Origin: Collinsella aerofaciens
GTDB lineage: Bacteria; Actinomycetota; Coriobacteriia; Coriobacteriales; Coriobacteriaceae
Reading direction: 5' to 3'
DNA length: 48,050 nucleotides
Assembly: GCF_015557435.1 (NCBI RefSeq)
Contig: NZ_JADNOH010000038.1
Coordinates: 1 to 48,050 of the forward strand
The position numbers and the translations under genes are program-made. Position 1 is the first letter of the stretch; every line of letters begins with the position of its first letter. The notes beneath the pieces were generated by a model. The model did no database searches. It had not been told where the DNA came from and saw only the letters and a list, made by a program, of their open reading frames with translations. Positions 32,937 through 42,406 of the stretch are shown here, one piece after another.

Positions 32937-34175
32937 TTATGCGCTTACTTCAGCAGCGCTCGCCACTGTTTCGGGCGAATCGGCTCCGTCCCCCGTCGCC
33001 TGCCCCTTCGCCGGCACCACGCCAAAGCAGTAGCTCAGCGCCGCAGACACCACAAAAGCCGTGCCGCCGGCAACGCAGCACCACAGCAGGTTCGAAAAAC
33101 CACCTGTGGCAAAACCAATGACCATGAGGACATTCGTCATGCCGATGGTATAGGCCGTAACGTGGCCCACGGCCGCAACAAGGCCTCCGACGGCGCCGCC
33201 AATGGCCATGCACGTCAGGCACCTGCCATATTTAAAACCGCATCCGTACAGCGCCGGCTCGCTTACGCCGCCAAGAACACCCGAGATTGAATGGCCCAGC
33301 ATGAGCGTCTTCTCGTCCTTATCCGCAACGCGGAGCGACGCGCCAAAGGGCATGCCCCAAACGGCGAACGTTGCCATCGTCGCAGCGATCAGGATGCACG
33401 AATCCGTTCCCACACTCATAAACTGCGCATAGGCGAGCGATAGGACGACGTTGCTGACGCCCGCGATCTTAAGGAACTCCCAGCCCGCGGCAAGCCCCAT
33501 GAGCGTGAGCAGCGATACGATGCCACCGGAATTGCCAAGCATAAACATAAGCTGGCCCAACAGCATGCCCAAATAGCTACCAGCCGGCGCCGTAATACAC
33601 AGCGAAACCGGAACCATAACAAGCATGGTCGCAAACGGAACAAACGAAAACGCCACGGCCTTAGGGATAATGCGCCGAAAGAAACACTCCACTCGCCATA
33701 GCACGGGCACCGAGATGAGAACCGGAATAACAGTCGTCGTGTAATCGTTGACCGGCGCGGGAAGCAGGCCATACACGGAAGTCATCGATGCCCCCGTCGT
33801 CGATGCGGTATCGACGAGCTTAAGCAGATCGGGCGCAATCAATACGCCGCCCAGCATCATGCCCAGCTGCTCCGAGCAACCGAGCTGGCGGGCGGCCGCC
33901 CAACCAAGATAAACGGGCAAAAAGTAGTAGCCGGCGTTATAGAGCCAACTGTAGAACAGGCGATAGATTTCGGAATCGGCAGACCACAGGCCCAGTATGC
34001 CTTCGCCCATAATGACGGCGACGGTGCGGAACAACGCCGCGCAGACAATAAACGGCAGCGCCGACATCATGCTTTTGGACAGATAGTCCACCACGGCCAT
34101 GGCGTTTGATGAGACCGTCGTTGTAAACGAGGTGTTAGAAACTTGTGACACAGGAACCCTTTCCCAATGTGACAT
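32937..34175 (-). CDS. PTS EIIC-type sugar permease
   Basis: A 412-residue membrane protein with about ten hydrophobic segments, matching the EIIC domain of the glucose/beta-glucoside class. Useful segments are YYFLPVYLGWAAARQLGCSE, LLPAPVNDYTTTVIPVLISV, FFRRIIPKAVAFSFVPF and, near the end, GVSEPALYGCGFKYGR (the GITEP-type motif). No EIIA or EIIB domain is present, so it must borrow these. The ATG at 34175 has AAAGGGA upstream; a GTG at 34151 with AAAGGG is a possible alternative. It follows accDA by 16 bases but ends at its own terminator. The sugar is unknown. Confidence 0.83.
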   Translation of the reverse strand: MSHWERVPVSQVSNTSFTTTVSSNAMAVVDYLSKSMMSALPFIVCAALFRTVAVIMGEGILGLWSADSEIYRLFYSWLYNAGYYFLPVYLGWAAARQLGCSEQLGMMLGGVLIAPDLLKLVDTASTTGASMTSVYGLLPAPVNDYTTTVIPVLISVPVLWRVECFFRRIIPKAVAFSFVPFATMLVMVPVSLCITAPAGSYLGMLLGQLMFMLGNSGGIVSLLTLMGLAAGWEFLKIAGVSNVVLSLAYAQFMSVGTDSCILIAATMATFAVWGMPFGASLRVADKDEKTLMLGHSISGVLGGVSEPALYGCGFKYGRCLTCMAIGGAVGGLVAAVGHVTAYTIGMTNVLMVIGFATGGFSNLLWCCVAGGTAFVVSAALSYCFGVVPAKGQATGDGADSPETVASAAEVSA

Positions 34176-34191
34176 GCGGACTGTCCCTTTG

Positions 34192-35916
34192 TCACATCGT
34201 GCGGTACTGACCGATTGCGCGGTACTTTCGGTAGCGGAGGTTTGTGAGGGTCGCGTCGTCGAGCCGCCCAAGCGTATCGAAGGCGGCAAATGCCGAGGAC
34301 ATGACGGCACCGGCGATCTCCTCATGAGACAGGCCCCTATCGTCAACGATGCCGTCGATGATGCCGAGCGCCAACAGATCGGGGGCCGTGAGTTTCAGCG
34401 CCTCGGCGGCCTCATTCGCGCGCTCGGTATCCTTCCACAGGATCGACGCGCAGGCCTCGGGGCTCACGACCGAATAGGCCGAGCTCGAGAGCATCAGGAT
34501 GCGGTCGGCCACGGACAGCGCCAGCGCGCCACCAGAGCCGCCCTCGCCTGTCACCACCGAGACAATCGGCGTCTTAAGGCCGCTCATCTCCATAAGGTTC
34601 TGGGCAATCGCCTCGCCCTGGCCGCGCTCCTCGGCACCGATGCCACAGAACGCGCCCGAAGTATCGACCAGGCACAGAACCGGTCGACCAAACTTTTCGG
34701 CTTGGCGCATAAGGCGACGCGCCTTACGGTAGCCCTCGGGATGTGCCATGCCAAAGTTGCGGCGCATACGCTCTTTGGTCGTGGTGCCGCGCTCGATGGC
34801 GATGACCGTTACGGGGCGTCCGTCTTTCCAGCCAATGCCAGCCACCACAGCGGCGTCGTCGCCAAAGTAACGGTCGCCGTGCAGCTCCACAAATCCATCC
34901 AGGCCCAGCGAGATCATCTCACCCGCCGTGGCGCGATCTGCCGAGCGGGTCTGCTTGACAATCTCGAGCGCGGTTTTTGGTGCCGGCGAGCGCTTAAACA
35001 AGTGTCCCAGCTTTTTGCCGCGGCGACCCGCATGCACAATCTCATGCGGTGCCCCCAGGCCGGGCGCATGCCCTTCGTGCAGCGCCAACAGCTCGCCTAC
35101 CGTGAGCGCAATCTCGCCACGCGGAACAACGGCATCGCAAAAGCCGTGCTCCAGCAAAAACTCGGAGCGCTGGAATCCCTTGGGCAGACGCTTGTGCATG
35201 TTCTGCTCGATCACGCGCGGGCCGGCAAATGCCGTCAGGGCATCGGGCTCGGCCAGGATAATGTCACCCTCCATGGCAAAGCTCGCGGTTACACCTCCGG
35301 TCGTGGGGTCGGTGAGCACCGTGATATACAGGCCGCCCGCCTCGCTGTGGCACCTAACCGCCGCAGAAATCTTGGCCATCTGCATAAGCGAGGTCACGCC
35401 CTCTTGCATGCGCGCACCGCCCGAAACGGTAAAGCCGACAACTGGCAATCCCAGCTCGGTCGCACGCTCAAATGCGCGACAGATCTTCTCGCCCACTACG
35501 GAACCCATCGAGCCCATCATAAAGTTGGCGTCCATAAAGAAGAGCGCCGTATCGCAACCGCAGATTTTGCCCCTGCCGCACACAACGGCATCGCGCTCGC
35601 CCGAACGCTCGCTTACGCTCTTGAGCTTGTCGGCATAGCCGGGAAACGAGAGGAAGTCCTCCGACGCCAGATTGGCATCCCATTCCTCAAACGTGCCCTC
35701 GTCGACCGTCATGCGCATGCGCGCGCGACCGCTCACACGAAAGTGTTTGCCGCAACGAGGGCAGACCTCCAGGTTATCGTGCAGGCGTGCCTCATCGATC
35801 ACGCGACGGCACTCCGGGCACTTGATAAACACGTGGCGCGCGGGAAACTCGGCGCACGACTCGGTTATCGGCCCCTCAAGGACATTGACCGTCTTCGCTT
35901 TTCTATTCATCAGCAT
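34192..35916 (-). CDS. accDA: Acetyl-CoA carboxylase carboxyltransferase, fused beta and alpha subunits
   Basis: A 574-residue fusion making malonyl-CoA from acetyl-CoA and carboxybiotin. The N-terminal AccD part has the zinc ribbon C33, C36, C52, C55 (CPECRRV and CPRCGKHF) and GFTVSGGARMQEG. From about residue 300 the AccA part begins, with ALEIVKQTRSADRATAG, then GDRYFGDDAAVVAGIG and the GEGGSGGALALSVADR oxyanion region. Separate AccD and AccA are the rule in most bacteria. The start overlaps the end of accC by 14 bases, so translation is coupled. It is the last fatty-acid gene in the cluster and ends in TGA. Confidence 0.95.
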   Translation of the reverse strand: MLMNRKAKTVNVLEGPITESCAEFPARHVFIKCPECRRVIDEARLHDNLEVCPRCGKHFRVSGRARMRMTVDEGTFEEWDANLASEDFLSFPGYADKLKSVSERSGERDAVVCGRGKICGCDTALFFMDANFMMGSMGSVVGEKICRAFERATELGLPVVGFTVSGGARMQEGVTSLMQMAKISAAVRCHSEAGGLYITVLTDPTTGGVTASFAMEGDIILAEPDALTAFAGPRVIEQNMHKRLPKGFQRSEFLLEHGFCDAVVPRGEIALTVGELLALHEGHAPGLGAPHEIVHAGRRGKKLGHLFKRSPAPKTALEIVKQTRSADRATAGEMISLGLDGFVELHGDRYFGDDAAVVAGIGWKDGRPVTVIAIERGTTTKERMRRNFGMAHPEGYRKARRLMRQAEKFGRPVLCLVDTSGAFCGIGAEERGQGEAIAQNLMEMSGLKTPIVSVVTGEGGSGGALALSVADRILMLSSSAYSVVSPEACASILWKDTERANEAAEALKLTAPDLLALGIIDGIVDDRGLSHEEIAGAVMSSAFAAFDTLGRLDDATLTNLRYRKYRAIGQYRTM

Positions 35917-37246
35917 AGAGATGCCCCATCAGATCGGTGTGATACATGCCCGACAAGAACTCGTCGTTTGCCAGCACGTCGAGCTGAAGCTCGCTGTTTT
36001 CGCTCACGCCCTCAATCACGAGCTCGCCCAGGGCCGAGCGCATCTTGCGAATGGCGCCGTCACGCGTGGGCGCACACACGATGAGCTTGCCGAGCATGGA
36101 GTCGTAGTACGGCGGAACTGTCGCACCGGTGAACATGGCCGAATCCCAGCGCACGCGCGGACCACCCGGTACGCGCAACGCGGTGACCGTTCCGCATGAC
36201 GGCAGAAAGTCCGGCGTTTCGGCATTGATGCGGCACTCCATGGCATGGTTGCGGACCGGCATGTCCTCCTGCTCAAAGGGCAGAGGCTGGCCGGCCGCCA
36301 CGCGCAGCTGCCACTTGACCAAGTCGGTATCGGTCACAAACTCCGTAACTGGATGCTCCACCTGCAAGCGCGTGTTCATTTCCATAAAGTAGAAATTGCC
36401 GTCGTCCGAATACAGGAACTCGATGGTACCGGCCCCTTCGTAGCCGACGGCACGGGCCAGGTCGCGCGCGGCCTTGTGCATGTGCGCGCGAATATCGTCG
36501 TGTCCGTCGAGGCACGGTGCGGGGCTCTCCTCGATCAGCTTTTGGTTGCGGCGCTGCACCGAGCACTCGCGCTCGCCGAGCGAAAACACATGGCCCTGCT
36601 TATCGGCCATAATCTGCACTTCGACGTGGTGCGCCGGCGCGACGAACTTCTCCATGTAGCACTCGCCGTCGCCAAAAACGGCCTCGCCCTCGGCACGTGC
36701 TTCAATAAAGGCCTTTGCCGCATCTTCCACGCGCTCGACCTTGCGAATACCGCGGCCGCCACCGCCCGCGCGCGCCTTAATAAGCACGGGGCAGCCAATG
36801 CGCTCGGCCTCGGCCGTTGCCTCCTCGGGGCTTTTGAGCAAATCGCAGCCCGGCACGATGGGCACGCCCGCCGCGGCAGCCGTTCGACGTGCGGCATCCT
36901 TGTCGCCCATGCTGTCGATCACCTCGGCCGAAGGACCGACAAACGCCAGACCGTACTTGTCGCAGTCGCGCACGAAGCTCGCCTTCTCGGAAAAGAAACC
37001 GTAGCCAGGATGGATCGCCTTAGCCCCCGACTTTACGGCACAGGTGAGCACGGCATCGTCGTTGAGGTAGCTCTCGGCAAGACGCGGACCGCCGATGCAA
37101 TACGCCTCGTCGGCAAGCTGCACGTGCAGCGCGTCCGCATCGGCCGTGGAGTAGACGGCGACGGTCTTGATGCCCATATCGCGGCACGCGCGGATAACAC
37201 GGACCGCGACCTCGCCGCGGTTGGCGATGAGCACTTTGTCGAACAT
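35903..37246 (-). CDS. accC: Biotin carboxylase
   Basis: A 447-residue ATP-grasp enzyme that carboxylates biotin on AccB. MFDKVLIANRGEVAVRVIRA opens it, KARAGGGGRGIRKV is the ATP loop, and FYFMEMNTRLQVEHPVTE carries metal ligands. The ATG at 37246 has AAGGAAGG 5 bases upstream; the frame is open further but within fabZ. Gap to fabZ is 10 bases. Confidence 0.97.
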   Translation of the reverse strand: MFDKVLIANRGEVAVRVIRACRDMGIKTVAVYSTADADALHVQLADEAYCIGGPRLAESYLNDDAVLTCAVKSGAKAIHPGYGFFSEKASFVRDCDKYGLAFVGPSAEVIDSMGDKDAARRTAAAAGVPIVPGCDLLKSPEEATAEAERIGCPVLIKARAGGGGRGIRKVERVEDAAKAFIEARAEGEAVFGDGECYMEKFVAPAHHVEVQIMADKQGHVFSLGERECSVQRRNQKLIEESPAPCLDGHDDIRAHMHKAARDLARAVGYEGAGTIEFLYSDDGNFYFMEMNTRLQVEHPVTEFVTDTDLVKWQLRVAAGQPLPFEQEDMPVRNHAMECRINAETPDFLPSCGTVTALRVPGGPRVRWDSAMFTGATVPPYYDSMLGKLIVCAPTRDGAIRKMRSALGELVIEGVSENSELQLDVLANDEFLSGMYHTDLMGHLYADE

Positions 37247-37256
37247 GAAGCCTTCC

Positions 37257-37679
37257 TTAACTTTCGTGCATGAGTGCAAAGGACATATCGGCGCGGCAAC
37301 ACACCTCGCCGTTGACGCTCGCGGTGCCCGTCGCAAACCGGAACGGCCCGCGCGCACGCGTGATGGAGCACACCAGATCAACCGTGTCGCCCGGGCGCAC
37401 CGGACGCTTAAAGCGCACTTTGTCCAGACTGGTGTAGAACGGCGTCGCGCCGCGCGCCTCCTCATCGCCCATCAGCAGCACGCAGCAGTTCTGGGCGAGC
37501 ATCTCGCACTGAATCACGCCGGGGACGACCGGGTTTCCCGGAAAATGCCCCTGCAAAAAGTACTCGTCGCCCGTAATCGTGATCTTGCCGTGGGCCTCGT
37601 CGCCCACTAGCTCGGCTTCGTCGAGCAAAAGCATCGGCTCACGATGCGGCAACAGCTTCTTGAGCTCTTCTTTGTTCAT
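37257..37679 (-). CDS. fabZ: 3-hydroxyacyl-ACP dehydratase
   Basis: A 140-residue hot-dog-fold enzyme that dehydrates 3-hydroxyacyl-ACP in fatty-acid elongation. The catalytic pair is H45 and E59 in FLQGHFPGNPVVPGVIQCEM. MNKEELKKLLPHREPMLLLD is typical. The ATG at 37679 is preceded by GGATAGGTGA and is preferred to one three codons upstream. It lies between accB and accC. Confidence 0.97.
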   Translation of the reverse strand: MNKEELKKLLPHREPMLLLDEAELVGDEAHGKITITGDEYFLQGHFPGNPVVPGVIQCEMLAQNCCVLLMGDEEARGATPFYTSLDKVRFKRPVRPGDTVDLVCSITRARGPFRFATGTASVNGEVCCRADMSFALMHES

Positions 37680-37688
37680 GGATATCAC

Positions 37689-38162
37689 CTATCCGATCCT
37701 CATGAGGCAGCTGCCAAACTCCACGAGGTCGCCGTCGGCCACGCAGATCTCGAGCACCTCGCCATCCGCCTCTGCCGTCACCTCGTTGAGAACCTTCATG
37801 GCCTCGATAATGCAGAGGGTCTCGCCGGCTTTGACCTTGGAGCCCACGTGCACAAACGGCTCGTCGCCCGGTGCCGGGGCAGCATAGAAAACGCCGACCA
37901 TGGGAGCGGTCACCTCGGTGCCCTTAGGCTCCGGCGCGGCGGCAGGCGCCTGCGCAGCGGGCTCCGGTGCGCCAGGCACGACTGCGGGAGCCGCAACCGG
38001 AGCAGCCATGGCACTCGGCATAGGCATGGGCACGGCAACCGGCTGTGCGGCGCTCGCGCGCTCGAGTTCAACCGCGGTGCCATCGGGCTCCTCAACGCGT
38101 ACACGCGTGAGGCCGCGGTCCTCCATAACATCGGCTATCTCGGCAAGTCTTTTGGAATCCAT
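37689..38162 (-). CDS. accB: Biotin carboxyl carrier protein
   Basis: A 157-residue carrier subunit of acetyl-CoA carboxylase. A short N-terminal region is followed by a Pro/Ala-rich linker (about 36-82) and the biotinyl domain (about 82-157). The biotin lysine is K123 in CIIEAMKVLNEV. Biotin would be attached by the birA product encoded divergently at 43543. Starts three bases after fabF. Confidence 0.97.
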   Translation of the reverse strand: MDSKRLAEIADVMEDRGLTRVRVEEPDGTAVELERASAAQPVAVPMPMPSAMAAPVAAPAVVPGAPEPAAQAPAAAPEPKGTEVTAPMVGVFYAAPAPGDEPFVHVGSKVKAGETLCIIEAMKVLNEVTAEADGEVLEICVADGDLVEFGSCLMRIG

Positions 38163-38165
38163 GCT

Positions 38166-39413
38166 CTAGCTCCTCGTATATCTACGCAGCGCGATGGCAG
38201 CGTTGTGTCCGCCAAAGCCCAGATTGGTCGAAAGCGCCCAGGTAAGGTCGGCGCGAACCGCTCGATTGGGCGTGTAATCAAGATCGCAGGCGGGATCGGG
38301 CGTGTGGTAGTTAATGGTCGGGGGCACCACGCCCTGCTCGAGCGCCATGGCGCAGGCCATGACCTCGATGGCGCCCGTGGCGCCGATCATGTGGCCGGTC
38401 ATCGACTTGGTCGACGAGACGTGCGCGGCGCGTGCCGCGTCCTCGCCGAGCGCACGCTTTATGCCCGCCGTCTCGGACGAATCGTTGAGCTTGGTCGAGG
38501 TGCCGTGAGCGTTGATGTAGAGGCCCTCGGAAGGCTTAACGTCGCCCTCAGCCACCGCCAGCGATATCGCACGGGCAATGCCGGCAGCCTCGGGATCGGG
38601 GCTCGTGATGTGATAGGCATCATCGGTGTTGCCGTAGCCCACGACCTCGGCATAAATGTGCGCACCGCGCGCCTGCGCATGCTCCATGCTCTCGAGAACC
38701 AGCACGCAGGCGCCCTCGCCCATCACAAAGCCGTCGCGGTCTGCATCGAACGGACGGCAAGCCGTCGACGGGTCAGGATTAGTGGTGAGAGCACGGCAGG
38801 ATGTAAAGCCCGCAACGGCATCGGGGATGATTGCGGCCTCGGCGCCGCCGGCGAGAATCGCATCGGCATAGCCATGCTTGATGGCGCGGAACGCCTCGCC
38901 CACGGCATGGGCCGAGGTCGCGCAGGCGGTCACCACGGGCAGGGTCGGGCCCTTTGCCTTGTGGCGGATTGCGATATTGCCCGAAGCCATATTGGGGATC
39001 ATCATCGCGATCATATAGGGCGATGCGCGGCGGGGCCCACGGTCGGCAATCGTGTGGACGTTGTCGACGAGTGTCTGCATGCCGCCCACGCCCGAACCCA
39101 CGTAGACGCCCAGGCGCTCGCGATCGATGGCGCCCTCGACATCAAAGCCCGCATCGTGCATGGCCTCGTCCGACGCTGCCAGGGCAAACTGAACGCAGGG
39201 GTCCAGGTGCTTGGCGTCACGCTTGCCAAAGTACTCGTTGCCGTCAAAACCCTTGACCTCGGCCGCCACCTTAACGGCAAACGCATCGGTATCGAAGTGC
39301 GTGATCGGGCCGATGCCGCACGTGCCGGCGCACATGGCCGCCCAGGTAGCAAGCGCCGTGTTACCGAGCGGCGATACGGCACCGATACCGGTGATTGCAA
39401 CTCTCTGTTCCAT
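38166..39413 (-). CDS. fabF: 3-oxoacyl-ACP synthase II
   Basis: A 415-residue condensing enzyme elongating acyl-ACP. The nucleophile is C164 in VVTACATSAHA, with His residues in INAHGTSTKLND and SMTGHMIGATGAIE. The start was set at 39413 (MEQRVAITGIG), 6 bases after GAGGAG; an ATG one codon earlier is too close. It lies between fabG and accB. Confidence 0.97.
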   Translation of the reverse strand: MEQRVAITGIGAVSPLGNTALATWAAMCAGTCGIGPITHFDTDAFAVKVAAEVKGFDGNEYFGKRDAKHLDPCVQFALAASDEAMHDAGFDVEGAIDRERLGVYVGSGVGGMQTLVDNVHTIADRGPRRASPYMIAMMIPNMASGNIAIRHKAKGPTLPVVTACATSAHAVGEAFRAIKHGYADAILAGGAEAAIIPDAVAGFTSCRALTTNPDPSTACRPFDADRDGFVMGEGACVLVLESMEHAQARGAHIYAEVVGYGNTDDAYHITSPDPEAAGIARAISLAVAEGDVKPSEGLYINAHGTSTKLNDSSETAGIKRALGEDAARAAHVSSTKSMTGHMIGATGAIEVMACAMALEQGVVPPTINYHTPDPACDLDYTPNRAVRADLTWALSTNLGFGGHNAAIALRRYTRS

Positions 39414-39452
39414 CATGGTCTCCTCATTCAAGCCGTTGTTCGGCCCTGGTTT

Positions 39453-40226
39453 CTACATCGCCATTCCGCCGTCGACGCGCACGACCTCGCCCGTAATGTA
39501 GGCAGCCGCATCACTCGCCAAAAAGCGCACCACGCCGGCCACTTCCTCGGGGTGCGCCATGCGCTTTAGGGGAATCTGCTCCTCGGTTGCCGCGCGAACC
39601 TTCTCCGAAAGCTTTGCCGTCATATCGGTCTCGACAAACCCGGGGGCGACCGCGTTCACTCGTACGCCGCGGGACGCAAGCTCGCGCGCTACCGCCTTGG
39701 TCAAACCGATGACGCCCGCCTTGGAGGCTGCATAGTTGGCCTGCCCGGCATTGCCCATCAGGCCCACGACCGAGCTCATGTTGATGACGCAACCGCCGCG
39801 CTGGCGCATAAAGGTCTTGGTGAGCGCGCGCGTCGTATTGAACGTGCCCTTGAGATTGACATCGAGCACGCGGTCGAAGGCATCGTCGCCCATACGCATG
39901 AGCAGGCCGTCTCGCGTGATGCCGGCGTTGTTGACGAGCGCCCAAATGGAGCCAAAGTCGTTGAGGACCGTCTCCACGCAAGTGTTGACGGCGGCGGGGT
40001 CGGCCACGTCACATTGATATGCGCGCGCCGTGGCGCCAGCCGCCTCACAGGCTTCGCACGTCTCGCGCGCCGCATCTGCGCTACCGGCATAGACGACGGC
40101 GATATCAAAGCCGTCCTCCGCCAGGCCCACGGCACAAGCGCGACCGATGCCGCGCGAGCCGCCCGTGACCAGCGCCACGCGGCGCGATTCGTCGCGCTCG
40201 AGCGCGCCGTTGTTCAAATTGCCCAT
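39453..40226 (-). CDS. fabG: 3-oxoacyl-ACP reductase
   Basis: A 257-residue NADPH-dependent short-chain dehydrogenase. The cofactor loop is VALVTGGSRGIGRACAVGLA, NNAGITRDGLLMRM follows, and the Tyr-Lys pair is in ANYAASKAGVIGLTKAVA. AAAGGA precedes the ATG. About 10 residues before the core are extra. It lies between fabD and fabF. Confidence 0.97.
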   Translation of the reverse strand: MGNLNNGALERDESRRVALVTGGSRGIGRACAVGLAEDGFDIAVVYAGSADAARETCEACEAAGATARAYQCDVADPAAVNTCVETVLNDFGSIWALVNNAGITRDGLLMRMGDDAFDRVLDVNLKGTFNTTRALTKTFMRQRGGCVINMSSVVGLMGNAGQANYAASKAGVIGLTKAVARELASRGVRVNAVAPGFVETDMTAKLSEKVRAATEEQIPLKRMAHPEEVAGVVRFLASDAAAYITGEVVRVDGGMAM

Positions 40227-40256
40227 GTCGTTCCTTTCGGGTTACAGCCCTGTGGG

Positions 40257-41183
40257 CTATGCGAGCTCGTCGGCAATAGCTGCGACCTGCTCGGCCGTTT
40301 CGCACGAATACACGCGAACATCGCTCAGCGTACGCTTAACCAGGCCGGACAGCGTTTTGCCGGGGCCGACCTCAATAAACGTGTCGATGCCTTGATCCTG
40401 CAGAGCATGCAGCGTGTCGACCCAGCGCACGGCATGACTCACCTGGTTGGCCAGCACCTCCGATGCCGCCTGCGGGTCGGCCGGATAGGGCGCCGCCGTC
40501 ATATTTGCCATAACGGGAATGAGCAACGGGGACGGCGCGTGACCGGCATCGATATATGCAGCAAGGCCACAGGTCGCCTCGGCCATATAGGGGCTATGGA
40601 ATGCACCCGACACCGCGACTTTCATAGCGCGGCCACCAGCCTCTTTTACCAGGACGTCGAGGGTCTGCAACGCATCGGGCGCTCCGGCCACAACCGTCTG
40701 CTGGGGGCTGTTGTAGTTGACCGGCCAGCAGTCCTCGCCGGCCTGTTTTGCCAAGCCCTCGACCTGCGCCGCATCGAGTTTGATGACGGCGCGCATGCCG
40801 CCGGGGTGACGCTCAGCCGCCGTGGCCATAAGCGCCGCGCGCTCGCACACAAGCTCAAAGCCCGCTCGCGTATCGAACGCCCCCGCAAAGGTGAGTGCAG
40901 CAACCTCGCCCAGCGAGAATCCCGCACAAGCGGCAGGCACCACGCCGCGCTCGCGCAGGGCGACGGCGACAGCCAAGTCGTGCACGAATACGCAAGGCTG
41001 CGTGTTCTCGGTCTGCGAGAGCTCCTCCTTGGAGGCGCTCCGGCACTGCTCGCTGGTCCCCGGGCGTACCTCATCGGCAATGGCGAACACCTCGGCGGCC
41101 GCCGGTGATGCCTCGATGAGATCGACGCCCATCGCGGGGTGCTGGGCGCCCTGGCCGGCAAACAGAAACGCTACGCTACCCAT
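40257..41183 (-). CDS. fabD: Malonyl-CoA:ACP transacylase
   Basis: A 308-residue acyltransferase loading malonyl units on ACP. FLFAGQGAQHPAMG opens it; the nucleophile is S90 in AGFSLGEVAAL, and the catalytic His is in GAFHSPYM. The ATG at 41183 overlaps the fabK end by 13 bases; the longer open frame lies inside fabK and is not used. Confidence 0.96.
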   Translation of the reverse strand: MGSVAFLFAGQGAQHPAMGVDLIEASPAAAEVFAIADEVRPGTSEQCRSASKEELSQTENTQPCVFVHDLAVAVALRERGVVPAACAGFSLGEVAALTFAGAFDTRAGFELVCERAALMATAAERHPGGMRAVIKLDAAQVEGLAKQAGEDCWPVNYNSPQQTVVAGAPDALQTLDVLVKEAGGRAMKVAVSGAFHSPYMAEATCGLAAYIDAGHAPSPLLIPVMANMTAAPYPADPQAASEVLANQVSHAVRWVDTLHALQDQGIDTFIEVGPGKTLSGLVKRTLSDVRVYSCETAEQVAAIADELA

Positions 41184-42115
41184 GCGCACGCACCCTTCAG
41201 GACGCGCTCGGCACCCTCGACCAGATCGTCGACGATTTCGCGTGCGCTCTGGCGTTCGTTGACCATGCCAGCAATCTGTCCGCACAAAAACGAACCCTCT
41301 TCGTAATTACCGTCCTTGGCGGCCTTGCGAAGCGCGCCCGTGCCCATGGCCCCGAGCTCCTCGGGACTTGCGCCCGCCGCCTCGTTCTTGGCATACGCGT
41401 TGGTGAAGGGGCTCTTGAGGGCGCGAACCGGATGTCCCGTCGAGCGACCGGTCGCACGCGTCGACGTGTCGCCTGCCTTGAGCACCAGCTCTTTGTACTG
41501 TTCGGATACGGTGCACTCGTTTGCGACCAGGAAGCGTGTTCCCACCTGGACGCCGGCAGCGCCGAGCATAAAGGCAGCCGCCACACCGCGGCCATCGGCG
41601 ATGCCGCCAGCCGCAACCACGGGAATATCGACCGCATCGACAACCTGCGGCACCAGTGCCATCGTCGAGGTCTCGCCAATATGGCCGCCTGATTCGGTAC
41701 CCTCGGCAACCACGGCAGTGGCTCCGCGACGCGCCACGAGACGCGCCAGCGCCACCGAAGCCACGACGGGAATAACCTTGATGCCTGCATCGCTCCAGGC
41801 CTTCATGTACTTGGTGGGATTGCCGGCGCCGGTCACCACAACGGGCACCCGCTCATCAATCACCACTTGTGCGACCTCGTCGACAAACGGGCTCATGAGC
41901 ATAACGTTGACGCCAAAGGGCTTATCCGTCTTGGCGCGCAGCTCGTGGATCTGATCGCGCAGCCAGTTTGCGTCGGCATTCATGGCCGCGATAATGCCTA
42001 AGCCGCCCGCCTCGGACACGGCAGATGCCAGCGAGGCATCGGCAATCCAGGCCATGCCACCCTGGAACACGGGTTTTTCGATGCCGAGCAGATCGCAGAG
42101 AGGAGACTTGAGCAT
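41171..42115 (-). CDS. fabK: Enoyl-ACP reductase II, flavin type
   Basis: A 314-residue FMN-dependent enoyl-ACP reductase of the nitronate-monooxygenase-like fold. PVFQGGMAWIADASLASAVS, VVAEGTESGGHIGE and PVVAAGGIADGRGVAAAFML are family segments. It replaces FabI, which is not in the window; FabK enzymes are typically triclosan-insensitive. Its start overlaps the acpP stop region (TAGTGATG), so it is translationally coupled. An in-frame GTG one codon upstream is also possible. Confidence 0.95.
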   Translation of the reverse strand: MLKSPLCDLLGIEKPVFQGGMAWIADASLASAVSEAGGLGIIAAMNADANWLRDQIHELRAKTDKPFGVNVMLMSPFVDEVAQVVIDERVPVVVTGAGNPTKYMKAWSDAGIKVIPVVASVALARLVARRGATAVVAEGTESGGHIGETSTMALVPQVVDAVDIPVVAAGGIADGRGVAAAFMLGAAGVQVGTRFLVANECTVSEQYKELVLKAGDTSTRATGRSTGHPVRALKSPFTNAYAKNEAAGASPEELGAMGTGALRKAAKDGNYEEGSFLCGQIAGMVNERQSAREIVDDLVEGAERVLKGACAWVA

Positions 42116-42117
42116 CA

Positions 42118-42354
42118 CTACTTCTCCAATGCCGCCTCGACCGTATCGACGAACTCGCCGACCGTCTTGGGGTTCTCCTCGGTATCGAGCTCAATGCCAA
42201 ACTCGTCCTCGACGGCAACGAGGATCTCGACGGTACCCAGGCTGTCGAGGCCAATCTCCTCGAGCGTGGACTCGGGCTTCATCTCGACATCGTCAAGGCC
42301 GGCCGTCTCGCGGATAACGTCACAAACGCGCTCGAAGGTCTTCTGATCTGCCAT
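42118..42354 (-). CDS. acpP: Acyl carrier protein
   Basis: A 78-residue acidic helical carrier of growing acyl chains. The phosphopantetheine serine is S38 in EEIGLDSLGTVEIL. The start at 42354 has AAAGGAG upstream. Its place between fabH and fabK marks it as the fatty-acid ACP. Confidence 0.97.
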   Translation of the reverse strand: MADQKTFERVCDVIRETAGLDDVEMKPESTLEEIGLDSLGTVEILVAVEDEFGIELDTEENPKTVGEFVDTVEAALEK

Positions 42355-42406
42355 GGTATTTCTCCTTTGTTTGTGCCCTAGGGGCGTTTTCATTTCCTAT
42401 GTGCAA